DNA from: Physcocola sp002396385
GTDB taxonomy: Bacteria > Bacteroidota > Bacteroidia > Bacteroidales > Paludibacteraceae
Direction of reading: 5' to 3'
NCBI GenBank assembly: GCA_946535435.1
Contig: CAMNDM010000024.1
Location: 1-55,182 of the forward strand
DNA: 55,182 bases
Shown: positions 24,548 through 32,971 of the stretch, one piece after another
Layout of the letters: every line of letters begins with the position of its first letter
Numbering within the stretch: position 1 is the first letter of the stretch
Notes under the pieces: generated by a model
Told to the model about the DNA's origin: nothing
The model's input: only the letters and a program-made list of their open reading frames with translations
The model's database searches: none
Program-made: the position numbers and the translations under genes

Positions 24548-25887
24548 GTATGAATAATGTAGAAATAAAGGTTGGATTATATATTCAAGAATTTGAACCC
24601 TCAAACAAAAAGGAGTGTGAAAAGGTTAAAAACCAATTTTATAAAACAATAGAAAACGTTAGGGATTCTGATATTGATTTGTTGGTTTTTCCTGAAACTT
24701 CTTTTCGCCCAGACGATTTTCCATCAACTGATGTGGAAGAAATTGCTTTAGCGATAAGTGAAATGGTTGGTAAAGCGGTTATAGTAGGTTTTCGGACGTC
24801 TAACTATATGATTTGTGGCGTGTTTGCCAATGCCTTTTATTGTGAGGGTGAAACGAGAACTGCAATTTATTATAAACATATTTTCACACAATGCTCTCCT
24901 TTTGATATGGAAGATTATGAGTCAATTATTGATAATTATTTCCCCGTTGTCGATTTTAAAGGGCTCAAACTTGGTATGACTATTTGCTACGACCTGACTC
25001 AGTCTATTTTTAGTAGAAAATATGGTAGGGATGGGGTCGATATTGTTATCAACACAACTGGCTCGGACGTAAATATAAGAAAATGGAGTGCTTATCTAAA
25101 AACAAGAGCTATTGAGAACAATTGTTATGCATTGTGTGTTGACGGGTATTCGTTAATAAAGAAGCAAAAGGGAAAAACTGAACAGGGCATGATTGCTTTG
25201 GGATATAATTCTAAAGGTCAACGTCTTTCCTCAAAATCACTGAAAACAAATAAGGAGGTTCTCTCTGATGAATTTGAAAAGGATGAGGTTTATGTAATTG
25301 ATTTTTCTGTTAGCAAGAATACAAATTCTGAAAAAGTTTTACCTCAGAATGCAACTGTACCGAAATTCGAGGATATAAAACTACCTGCTGATAATATCCA
25401 AGAGTATTTGGACGATTGTAAAAAACTGGAGGATGGACTTTATGTGAAAAAGAAAACTGCTGGTGGGGTTTCTTTTTCGCTTGTGTTCTGTGTTGTGAAT
25501 GGTGATGAAATTCTGAAACCTGAATGTGTATTAAGCAAACTTTATTCGAATGCTTTAGATGCGTATAAGAATAGAAGATATATTGTTGTTTGTAAATATG
25601 CCGATTGTGGAAAAACGTATTTCGATGACATTATTGCGTCTGTTATCGTATCAAGAACTTCTGAAAATTATGTATCGCTCATTTTTGAGAGTAAGTTGAG
25701 GAATTTATGTCTTCAGGTAACAAGGACGAAAAATGTGCAACTGGTTGAAAATGTGAATGGAAAATACTCTCTGGATTTGGATAGGGCAAAGGGACCAGAT
25801 CTTCTTTGGGAAAGACGTAATTCACAAAAAATGAGTAGTAAATGGAAGGAGAACTTCGTAAAGTTGTTGGAGTCACTAAATAAATAA
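24544..25887 (+). CDS. Carbon-nitrogen hydrolase (nitrilase family) with unknown C-terminal domain, 447 aa
   Basis: The N-terminal 255 residues are a nitrilase-superfamily domain with all three catalytic residues: Glu-51 (VFPETSFRP), Lys-111 (IYYKHIF) and Cys-148 (LGMTICYDLTQS). Such enzymes hydrolyse nitriles or amides, or transfer acyl groups. The last 190 residues are an extra domain that I do not recognise, absent from ordinary nitrilases. Residues 195-215 (DGYSLIKKQKGKTEQGMIALGYNSKG) are the usual late nitrilase segment. The gene overlaps the nuclease gene and lies one base before the glycosylase gene, so it is built as part of that module rather than for general nitrogen metabolism. Confidence 0.85.
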   Translation: MSMNNVEIKVGLYIQEFEPSNKKECEKVKNQFYKTIENVRDSDIDLLVFPETSFRPDDFPSTDVEEIALAISEMVGKAVIVGFRTSNYMICGVFANAFYCEGETRTAIYYKHIFTQCSPFDMEDYESIIDNYFPVVDFKGLKLGMTICYDLTQSIFSRKYGRDGVDIVINTTGSDVNIRKWSAYLKTRAIENNCYALCVDGYSLIKKQKGKTEQGMIALGYNSKGQRLSSKSLKTNKEVLSDEFEKDEVYVIDFSVSKNTNSEKVLPQNATVPKFEDIKLPADNIQEYLDDCKKLEDGLYVKKKTAGGVSFSLVFCVVNGDEILKPECVLSKLYSNALDAYKNRRYIVVCKYADCGKTYFDDIIASVIVSRTSENYVSLIFESKLRNLCLQVTRTKNVQLVENVNGKYSLDLDRAKGPDLLWERRNSQKMSSKWKENFVKLLESLNK

Positions 25888-25888
25888 T

Positions 25889-26662
25889 ATGTCTAATCTA
25901 GCAATACTAACAAATATGCAACATTACCTATTAACGCTTAGAAACTTCTTAAACGAGAAGGGATTCTATTATGATGAGTCTTTGGCGAAGGCGGTTATGC
26001 ATAGGAATAATGGCGGCCAATTTACTTTAGCTGACCATGTGAAAGCTATGGTTTATTCTCTGCTAACGAACCATCGTAAATGGGTTCAGATTGAAGAACA
26101 TATACCTGAAATTAACAAGTTGTTTTTCAATTGGGATGTTGAAAAAATTAAGCAAACACCCGGAGAGTATTTTGCCGAGGGTATAAAAAATGCAAAATGT
26201 GGAAACATTTCTACAAACCAACAGATGAGCAATTTGTCTTCAAACATCGAGGTCTTGGAAAACATACAGAAGGAATATGGGTCGTTAGATAAGTTTGTAT
26301 CTTCTGATGAACCTGCTGTTATAAAGGATTTGCTTTCAAATTCGCCAAAATACAAAATCAAAGGCTTTGGTGAACGGTTGGCGGCTGAATATTTAAGGAA
26401 TGTTGGTATTGACGATGCAAAATCGGATGTGCATCTGACTCGTTTTTTGGGCGCTGACCGAATGGGGTCGGGGAAAAATAGTCCGGCTACTATACAGGAG
26501 GCCAACGAGCAAATTGAGGCTTTGTCGAAAGAAACGGGATTGAAAAAATGGCAAATTGACCAGATTATCTGGCAGTTCTGTGCAACTGGTTATGCCGAAG
26601 TTTGTACCGCTAAACCAAATTGTCTGGCGTGTCCTATTAAGCAAATTTGTAATAAAATATAG
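25889..26662 (+). CDS. EndoIII-like HhH-GPD DNA glycosylase with Fe-S cluster, 257 aa
   Basis: The HhH-GPD pattern is visible: KIKGFGERLAAEYLRNVG (157-173) is the helix-hairpin-helix. Asp-180 in SDVHLTRFLG matches the catalytic Asp of VDTHVxR. Four cysteines at 239, 245, 248 and 254 (CTAKPNCLACPIKQIC) look like a 4Fe-4S ligand set, with spacing x5-x2-x5 instead of the usual x6-x2-x5. The catalytic Lys of bifunctional EndoIII is replaced (Arg-163 in the GFGER loop), so a monofunctional, base-removing enzyme is expected. Its unusually long N-terminal helical part (about 150 residues) is not a textbook EndoIII domain. It is third in the tight operon. Confidence 0.7.
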   Translation: MSNLAILTNMQHYLLTLRNFLNEKGFYYDESLAKAVMHRNNGGQFTLADHVKAMVYSLLTNHRKWVQIEEHIPEINKLFFNWDVEKIKQTPGEYFAEGIKNAKCGNISTNQQMSNLSSNIEVLENIQKEYGSLDKFVSSDEPAVIKDLLSNSPKYKIKGFGERLAAEYLRNVGIDDAKSDVHLTRFLGADRMGSGKNSPATIQEANEQIEALSKETGLKKWQIDQIIWQFCATGYAEVCTAKPNCLACPIKQICNKI

Positions 26663-26695
26663 AAAAATTTCTGGAATCTTCCTCCAACAATACTA

Positions 26696-26746
26696 AACCC
26701 AGCCACAGAGAAGTGTCAACACCATTCCACCGTGGCTGGGTTTTCT
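26696..26746 (+). terminator. Terminator of the nuclease-nitrilase-glycosylase operon
   Basis: An 11-bp perfect stem (26696-26706 with 26732-26742, long loop) ends in TTTTC. It marks the end of the three-gene module. Confidence 0.85.
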
Positions 26747-26817
26747 ATTCTTTTGTCTGAAGGCAACGCAATGCGGACTGAGTCGCGCTGGTCGGCTGTG
26801 GTGGCGGCAATGGTTGC

Positions 26818-26919
26818 TCAGCCAGCATTCAACAGTGCGATTAAGGCGTCTATGTCAGTAACTTCTGGTGGTACGTGTACAGGTCCGTTTATGTAGGAAC
26901 CTGGACTTTTTATAGAGAA
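26818..26919 (-). pseudogene. Possible 33-codon C-terminal gene fragment
   Basis: A short minus-strand frame ends SPGSYINGPVHVPPEVTDIDALIALLNAG and a TGA at 26818. It has coding-like wording but no start (an in-frame TAG lies at 26920). It may be the tail of a deleted gene. No family is recognised. Confidence 0.2.
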
Positions 26920-26932
26920 CTAATTGTGCGAC

Positions 26933-27757
26933 TTATAGTTCTTTACAACTCAGATTATATTTTTTGAGCAGTGGGCCTATCTTTTCAAGGTGTTCTGCAC
27001 TATTCCCGCCTATCTCTATATAGTGGAGGTCTTTAACGTCTTCGCTAAAGGTGATTTTCCCGAAAAACTGTAACTCGAAATTCTCAAAGCCAAGCTCGTC
27101 GTTGGACAGCATTGCCATACTGTTAGGGTATTCGGGGTTTAGTTCTTTCTCTCCAATAAGGTAGTCGGTAAAGAAGTTCAGCCCCATAAAATAAGGTTTT
27201 CCGTGCAATTCGGGCTTTTTGGGTAGACCCTTGATGCAGATGAATTTCGGGTCGTTGACGAATGTTGGTGTTTTCAGCGCCGACTCGTTAAAGTTTAAAC
27301 TCGAACCTACCGTCATGGTGGTGCGCTCTATCATGTTCTCTTTTCGGAAGGTGACAAGCACCTGGCCGTAATGGTAGAAGGCATCGGGGTCTTTGTATAG
27401 GTCTCTTTGACGGTCTGGCCCGACTAAAAAGCCGTATTTGGGGTGTTCTTTGGCGCTGTACTTTGTCGAGTCGAGGTTGTAAAGGTCGAATATGGCTTTG
27501 CGCCGGACCTCTATTCCTCCAATTGTTGCTCCTGTTCCTGTTTCCGACATTTCCTTTATCTCGTTGTCGGAAAGGGCTTTCTCTAACGACTCGAACGACA
27601 TGCACGTGCAGAATTCGCAGGTCTCTACTACTTTTTTTAGATACCTTTCCGCCTTTTCTATCCTCATCGCTTCTTTCTGGTAGAGGATGCGGCTAACGGA
27701 GTTCCTCATATCGTGGATTTGACGGAAATCTTCCAAAAATTGAATGTTATTGCTCAT
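26933..27757 (-). CDS. Unknown cytoplasmic protein, possibly ADP-ribosyltransferase-like, 274 aa
   Basis: The segment SAKEHPKYGFLVGPDRQRDLYKDPDAFYHYGQVLVTFRKENMIERTTMTVGSSLNF has the layout of DUF3626-type proteins (HPKYG ... YG ... VxRTTxTxGxS), a group suspected to adopt an ADP-ribosyltransferase-like fold. I see no firm R-S-E or H-Y-E triad, so activity is uncertain. The N-terminal 60 residues are a predicted helix with CEFCTC. No signal peptide. Its ATG lies 39 bases after the stop of the SMP-30 lipoprotein gene, so they may share a transcript. Confidence 0.5.
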   Translation of the reverse strand: MSNNIQFLEDFRQIHDMRNSVSRILYQKEAMRIEKAERYLKKVVETCEFCTCMSFESLEKALSDNEIKEMSETGTGATIGGIEVRRKAIFDLYNLDSTKYSAKEHPKYGFLVGPDRQRDLYKDPDAFYHYGQVLVTFRKENMIERTTMTVGSSLNFNESALKTPTFVNDPKFICIKGLPKKPELHGKPYFMGLNFFTDYLIGEKELNPEYPNSMAMLSNDELGFENFELQFFGKITFSEDVKDLHYIEIGGNSAEHLEKIGPLLKKYNLSCKEL

Positions 27758-27796
27758 CGTTACGATGTTTTATTGGTTCGTCTTTCCCTTTTGTGC

Positions 27797-28813
27797 CTAT
27801 TCACCGTTTTTGAAGTAGTTACACTTAATTCCTCTGACCCCTGGCTTCACAACAAACAGTTTGCCGGCGTCGGGGTAGTTCTTCTCTTCGCCTTCGGGCA
27901 TCCAGAGGGCGGCGGTTGTTATGTAGAGTTCGTCGAGGTGCTCGCCGCCGAATGCGACTGCCGATACGTTCAGTGCCGGCACGTCTATCTTCTGCAGCAG
28001 CTCACCGGTATTCGGATTCCAGCGGGTGACGCAGGCTGCACCCCAGTTCGCTACCCACAGCATACCTTCCTCATCGATGGTGTTTCCGTCGGGTGTGCCC
28101 AACTCCTCGGGTAGCTGTATCACCTCTTTGCGGTTGCTTATTTCGCCCTTCTCCTCGTTAAAATCAAACTGGCTGACGCACCGGGTGGGGGTATCTTGGT
28201 AGTACATTTTGGTGCCGTCGGGCGACCAGGCCACTCCGTTCGAGATGGTGACGCTGTCTAGCACTTTGCGGCTGTCTGTTCCGTCGTAAACGAAGAAGTT
28301 CGCCTTCTTGGGAGCGCAGTTGTTGTCCATGGTGCCAATCCAGAGGCGTCCGCTTGCGTCGCACTTGCCGTCGTTGTATTTGTTGCCCTCAATGCCGCCT
28401 TCCGGGGCTGCCATAAAGGTGAGGCGCTCGGTTTTAAGGTCCAATTTGTAGATGCCGTCTTGTAGGCCTACAATAACGGTGTCTTTGGTGTAGGGAACCA
28501 CGGTGCCGACCATTTTGCCGACTTTTATTTCTCTTCCAATAGTGTAGGGCACTTCCTTCTCGCCCATGAAGCCGGTCTCGTAAATGTATACGCTTCCTTG
28601 TGTGTCTATCCAGAGCAGGCGGTTGTTCTTGTAGTCCCATATAGGGCCTTCGCCTACCTGGGCCTTAAAGGTTTTTACTTCTCTAACTTCCATTTTTTCT
28701 TGTGGGGTACTGATTTTTTCTTGTGGGGTACTGCACGACGTTGTTGCTATTAGTGTTAAAACGGCTGGCAGCTGTACCGCTCTTTTTAGGGTGTAAAGCA
28801 TTTTCTTGTTCAT
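27797..28813 (-). CDS. SMP-30/gluconolactonase-family lipoprotein, 338 aa
   Basis: The signal peptide ends in a lipobox-like ATTSC, so the protein should be lipid-anchored in the periplasm. The six-bladed SMP-30 propeller is recognised by VGEGPIWDYKNNRLLWIDT (metal Glu), EGNKYNDGKCDASGRLWIGTMD, ITISNGVAWSPDGTKMYYQDT-like blade repeats, and PDGNTIDEEGMLWVANW (metal Asp). Members hydrolyse sugar lactones with a divalent metal. Right after the lipobox, STPQEKI is duplicated in tandem (the DNA repeats about 21 bases, 28693-28734). It is first in a probable pair with the 26933 gene. Confidence 0.88.
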   Translation of the reverse strand: MNKKMLYTLKRAVQLPAVLTLIATTSCSTPQEKISTPQEKMEVREVKTFKAQVGEGPIWDYKNNRLLWIDTQGSVYIYETGFMGEKEVPYTIGREIKVGKMVGTVVPYTKDTVIVGLQDGIYKLDLKTERLTFMAAPEGGIEGNKYNDGKCDASGRLWIGTMDNNCAPKKANFFVYDGTDSRKVLDSVTISNGVAWSPDGTKMYYQDTPTRCVSQFDFNEEKGEISNRKEVIQLPEELGTPDGNTIDEEGMLWVANWGAACVTRWNPNTGELLQKIDVPALNVSAVAFGGEHLDELYITTAALWMPEGEEKNYPDAGKLFVVKPGVRGIKCNYFKNGE

Positions 28814-29000
28814 TTTTGTAAATATACCTTTTTTTCTTTAATTTCGTATTGTTTTAATAGATTTATAACATTTTACTGTCTGTTAAATACCCAACCGTCT
28901 CACGGGTAAACGGAAGAACGCCCAATAGAAGAACGTGACGGGTGGAATGGAATAAATTTTATTGTCTGTTTTATAGTTAACAATCAAAATCTGGATTATT

Positions 29001-31079
29001 ATGAATTTTTTCACCACGAAGTCTTTAACCCCCGACACTTGCGCTATAACGGGGCTGGTTGGTAATGTCGCTAATCTGGTCATCCCTTCTGAGTTGGTGA
29101 AATCGGGGAAAAAATGCAGAGTGACACTTATTGCTGAGGGCGCTTTCGCCAGAAGGAAGGATGTTGTAACCGTCTCTCTTCCCGAAGGGCTTGAAGAGGT
29201 GGGCGAGTCTGCTTTCTCTGGCTGTCCGAACCTGCAGTCGGTCTCTTTTCCCGCTTCGTTAAAATTGGTTAGGCGCGAGGCGTTTGGCCATTGTGGAAAA
29301 CTGGAGAATGTAGCCCTTCCGGCTGCTGCTGTCACTATTGAGGGCTACGCTTTTTGCGACTGCCCGCGTCTTTTGGAACTGACCTTGCCGAAGTCTTTGA
29401 ATAGGGTGGACAAAGAGGCTTTCAGAAATACTCCGGTCAGAACCTTGATCATTCCTGAGGGTGTTGAGGTTGTGCAAGCTGGTTTTTTCTCCGATTTTGG
29501 ACGGATGGCCAGGGTGGTTTTCCCTTCTACTTTGAAGGAAATTGGAAAAAACGCCTTTAGCAACTGTTCCTACCTTATGGAGGTCAAGTTCCCTCACGCA
29601 TTAACCACTATCGGCGAATATGCGTTCTATAATTGTGCTAAACTGCAAGAACTCTCTTTACCGGCTTCGCTAAAAACGGTGGGGCGTTTCGCTTTTGCCA
29701 ATTGTACGGGTTTGAAGAATGTGGCGGTTGGCGGATATTTGAATTTAGACGATTCTGTTTTTGCCAATACTGCTGTGAAAGTTGATTCTAAAGAAAAGAA
29801 TGCTCCCTCTGATGTGCCGGCTGACAAGGTTGAAAAGTGTGTTCTGGACTTTATTCCAAGGTGGAGTCGCAATGAAATGCCGTCTCTTCATTTATGTACC
29901 TATGACTGTCAGACTCTACATTATGTCGATGGTAAACTCGAGGAACTAGTGGCGTTGCTGTACTGCTGCGAGAAATGCAATGTCGCTTACGATTTCCGGA
30001 CTTATAACGGTTACGACGATGAGTATGCCTATTTTAAAAGGCGCGGGTTGAGTATATCCGATTTAGATTATTTTTATTATAACTGTAGTGATAAAAAAGT
30101 CTTGTTTAAAATACCCCAGCATTTAAGGCAAAAGGTGGCTGAATATGTGAAAAAGAATAAATGTTTGGACATTTACGGCTCTTTTGAAGATGTCGTATAT
30201 AATGCACTTTATACCGACAGTACCAGTGCTTCAACTACTGATGCTGCAAATGGAACTCATGCTGCCAGGAACACTGCTGAAATGGCACTTGAACTGTTGA
30301 ATAAGGAGACGCTTACGCCTTTCTTGCGCCTAAAATTGCAAAGCCGGAAGGTTTCCCTATGTGGTAGCAAGGTGGGCGGGCTCCCTTACGTTCCTTCTAA
30401 AGAGGCCATCCCTTTGTACTCCGATGGTGTCCCCCTCCGTTTGTTGGCACAGATTGACTGTAAGGAACTTTCCTACCTTCCCGATTTTCCTCAAACCGGA
30501 TTGTTGCAGTTCTGGATCTCTCAAAGTTCTAACGATGGCAACGGCTTGTTTGAAGAGGGCGGCTCACACGTTGTCTGGTATGAAACTGTCGATGAAAGTG
30601 TCTCTGAGGAGATGGTGCGGGCTTGGTTCAACGAACTTCCCCAGCCTGATTCTGACGATGTGGACAATTTCCCGGTACATGGTGAGTTCGCAATCTCTTT
30701 TTCTCCCGATAAGGAGCCGATGAATATGCTTGATGCTCGTTTCGAACCGCTTTTTGTGCAAAAGTTCAATAGTTTGTCTAACGGTGGGGAACTCGAACAC
30801 TATAATGACCTCCCCGATGTCGTGCGTGATTGGATTAGTGACAAGTCTGCCTCTGGCGACGGACACAAAATAGGTGGTTATCCGGTCTTCTGTCAGGAAG
30901 ACCCCCGTGAGGATATTTCTTCAATGTCGGTTTTGTTGTTACAGATTGATAGCGACGATGTTTTTGATGAGGGGGAGATTGTTTGGGGCGACAGTGGCGT
31001 TTGTAATTTCTTCTGTTCTCTGGATGAGTTAAGGAGAAGAGATTTCTCGAATGTGCTTTATAATTGGGACTGCTGTTGA
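29001..31079 (+). CDS. BspA-type leucine-rich-repeat/DUF1963 (YwqG) fusion protein, 692 aa
   Basis: Residues about 25-255 are tandem LRR_5 repeats (for example VTVSLPEGLEEVGESAFSGCPNLQSVSFPASLKLVRREAFGHCGKL). About 275-410 is an unassigned cysteine-containing stretch. From about 445, SKVGGLPYVPSKEAIPLYSDGVPLRLLAQIDCKELSYLPDFPQTGLLQFWIS to the C-terminus GHKIGGYPVFCQEDP...LLQIDSDD...GDSGVCNFFCS is a DUF1963/YwqG domain. BspA-like repeats are usually on secreted proteins, but no signal peptide is present, so this is probably cytoplasmic. The LRR plus DUF1963 architecture is unusual. Function unknown, though LRR repeats suggest protein binding. Confidence 0.88.
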   Translation: MNFFTTKSLTPDTCAITGLVGNVANLVIPSELVKSGKKCRVTLIAEGAFARRKDVVTVSLPEGLEEVGESAFSGCPNLQSVSFPASLKLVRREAFGHCGKLENVALPAAAVTIEGYAFCDCPRLLELTLPKSLNRVDKEAFRNTPVRTLIIPEGVEVVQAGFFSDFGRMARVVFPSTLKEIGKNAFSNCSYLMEVKFPHALTTIGEYAFYNCAKLQELSLPASLKTVGRFAFANCTGLKNVAVGGYLNLDDSVFANTAVKVDSKEKNAPSDVPADKVEKCVLDFIPRWSRNEMPSLHLCTYDCQTLHYVDGKLEELVALLYCCEKCNVAYDFRTYNGYDDEYAYFKRRGLSISDLDYFYYNCSDKKVLFKIPQHLRQKVAEYVKKNKCLDIYGSFEDVVYNALYTDSTSASTTDAANGTHAARNTAEMALELLNKETLTPFLRLKLQSRKVSLCGSKVGGLPYVPSKEAIPLYSDGVPLRLLAQIDCKELSYLPDFPQTGLLQFWISQSSNDGNGLFEEGGSHVVWYETVDESVSEEMVRAWFNELPQPDSDDVDNFPVHGEFAISFSPDKEPMNMLDARFEPLFVQKFNSLSNGGELEHYNDLPDVVRDWISDKSASGDGHKIGGYPVFCQEDPREDISSMSVLLLQIDSDDVFDEGEIVWGDSGVCNFFCSLDELRRRDFSNVLYNWDCC

Positions 31080-31130
31080 ATTTCTGTTTTCGTTTTCCCG
31101 GTTTTAACAGGAAAAGGCTCGTTCAATAGA

Positions 31131-31173
31131 AAAGCTACTATAACCTGCTTGTCCGGTTATAGTAGCTTTTTTT
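31131..31173. terminator. Strong terminator shared by convergent genes
   Basis: A 15-bp perfect stem (31131-31145 with 31154-31168) is followed by TTTTTTG-type sequence on the plus strand. It serves the LRR-DUF1963 gene and, read on the other strand, prfC. Confidence 0.93.
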
Positions 31174-31197
31174 GTTCTTTCCCTTCTTTCTGGCTTT

Positions 31198-32778
31198 TTA
31201 GAACTCGCTTGAGAAGTGGAACTTTATGTGCGGGAAGTCGCTCTGTGCCATTTGCAGAATGTAGCCCGAGTCGGCAAGGAACACGTCGCGGCCGTCTTTG
31301 TCGGTCGCCATATATTGGAATTTGCGCTTTTTAAAGTCTTCCAACTGGGCTTTGTCGTCGCTTTCTATCCAACAGGCCTTGTAAAGGCTGATGGGTTCCC
31401 AGCGGCACTGGGCGTTGTATTCGTGCTCCAGACGGTATTGGATAACCTCGAACTGCAGTTGGCCTACTGTACCCACAATGCGGCGGCCGTTGAACTGGTT
31501 GGTGAAGAGCTGTGCCACACCTTCGTCCATCAGCTGCTCAATACCCTTGGTCAGTTGTTTCGCCTTCATTGGGTCGGCGTTCTCGATGTATTTGAACATT
31601 TCTGGCGAGAAACTTGGTATCCCTTTGAAGTGGATATTCTCGCCGCTGCTCAAGGTATCGCCTATCTTGAAGGTGCTGTTGCTGTCGGGCAGACCTACAA
31701 TGTCGCCCGGATAGGCCTCGTCGACCGTCTCCTTCTTCTGGGCCATAAAGGCAGTCGGGCTGCTGAATTTCATCAGTTTCCCCTGGCGCACGTGTTTGTA
31801 GTTCACATTACGCTCAAATTTCCCCGAACATACCTTTACGAAAGCTATACAACTGCGGTGGTTGGGGTCCATGTTGGCGTGTATCTTGAACACAAAACCA
31901 GAGAAGGTCTCCTCTTCTGGCTTTATCTCGCGCTCCACGGTCTGGGTCGGCTGCGGGCATGGCGCAATCTCACAGAAACAGTCCAACAATTCTTTGATAC
32001 CGAAGTTGTTCAACGCCGAACCGAAGAATACAGGCGCTACATCGCCCGACAAATAGGTGTTGACGTCAAATTCCGGATATACGCCCTCTATTAGCTCAAT
32101 GTCTGTCCGAAGTTGCTCGGCGTCTTCCTCGCCGATGTAGTTCTCCAACTCCGGATTGTTCACATCGTCGAACTCAACGCATTCCGAAATGGTCTGCTTG
32201 CTTGGGGTGAACAGGTTCAGCTGTTTCTTGTAGATGTTGTATACGCCCTTGAATTTCTCGCCCTGGTTGATTGGCCACGACAACGGACGTACTTTTATCT
32301 GGAGTTCTTTCTCTACTTCGTCGCACAAGTCGAACGCGTTGTTACCGTTACGGTCCATCTTGTTGATGAACACAATCACCGGGGTCTTACGCATACGGCA
32401 CACTTCCATCAGTTTGCGGGTCTGTGCCTCTACACCCTTGGCGCAGTCAATTACAATAATCACACTGTCTACAGCCGTAAGTGTCCGGAAGGTATCTTCC
32501 TGGAAGTCTTGGTGACCTGGGGTATCAAGAATGTTAATCTTGTAGCCGTTGTAGTCGAATGCCATAACCGAGGTTGCAACCGAAATACCACGTTGCTTTT
32601 CTATTTCCATCCAGTCGCTGGTGGCGGTCTTTTTAATCTTGTTGCTCTTTACGGCTCCGGCTATGTGGATGGCGCCTCCGAACAACAACAATTTCTCGGT
32701 GAGTGTGGTTTTACCCGCATCGGGGTGACTGACTACTGCAAAGGTGCGTCTACGCTTTATTTCTTCTATGAAACCCAT
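31198..32778 (-). CDS. prfC: Peptide chain release factor 3
   Basis: GTPase motifs are all present: SHPDAGKTTLTEKLL (G1), DTPGHQDF (G3) and NKMD (G4), with the RF3-specific switch segment GAVKSNKIKKTATSDWMEIEKQRGISVATSVMAF. Domain II and III segments follow to a total of 526 residues, the usual RF3 length. RF3 uses GTP to recycle RF1/RF2 after peptide release. It is monocistronic. Its upstream side borders the relic mobile-element region, so prfC marks one edge of that island. Confidence 0.97.
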   Translation of the reverse strand: MGFIEEIKRRRTFAVVSHPDAGKTTLTEKLLLFGGAIHIAGAVKSNKIKKTATSDWMEIEKQRGISVATSVMAFDYNGYKINILDTPGHQDFQEDTFRTLTAVDSVIIVIDCAKGVEAQTRKLMEVCRMRKTPVIVFINKMDRNGNNAFDLCDEVEKELQIKVRPLSWPINQGEKFKGVYNIYKKQLNLFTPSKQTISECVEFDDVNNPELENYIGEEDAEQLRTDIELIEGVYPEFDVNTYLSGDVAPVFFGSALNNFGIKELLDCFCEIAPCPQPTQTVEREIKPEEETFSGFVFKIHANMDPNHRSCIAFVKVCSGKFERNVNYKHVRQGKLMKFSSPTAFMAQKKETVDEAYPGDIVGLPDSNSTFKIGDTLSSGENIHFKGIPSFSPEMFKYIENADPMKAKQLTKGIEQLMDEGVAQLFTNQFNGRRIVGTVGQLQFEVIQYRLEHEYNAQCRWEPISLYKACWIESDDKAQLEDFKKRKFQYMATDKDGRDVFLADSGYILQMAQSDFPHIKFHFSSEF

Positions 32779-32809
32779 GGTTTGTTTCGTGGATTGTTTA
32801 AAATTTTGG

Positions 32810-32817
32810 CAAAATTA
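32810..32817 (-). promoter_or_regulatory. prfC promoter -7 element
   Basis: On the minus strand TAATTTTG (32817 to 32810) fits TAnnTTTG and lies 32 bases before the prfC ATG. Confidence 0.5.
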
Positions 32818-32971
32818 CGAAATATTAGACTATTCTAAAAATAGAATGGTTCTGTAACTGAAAATATGGATTCATGGTTCTTCCAGACTCAACTTTACGA
32901 AACCGCTATCTGCCTCTATTCTTTAGTTCGCTTTCCCCGCTGTGCTATAAATCTAGCTTTTATTCTTTTGT

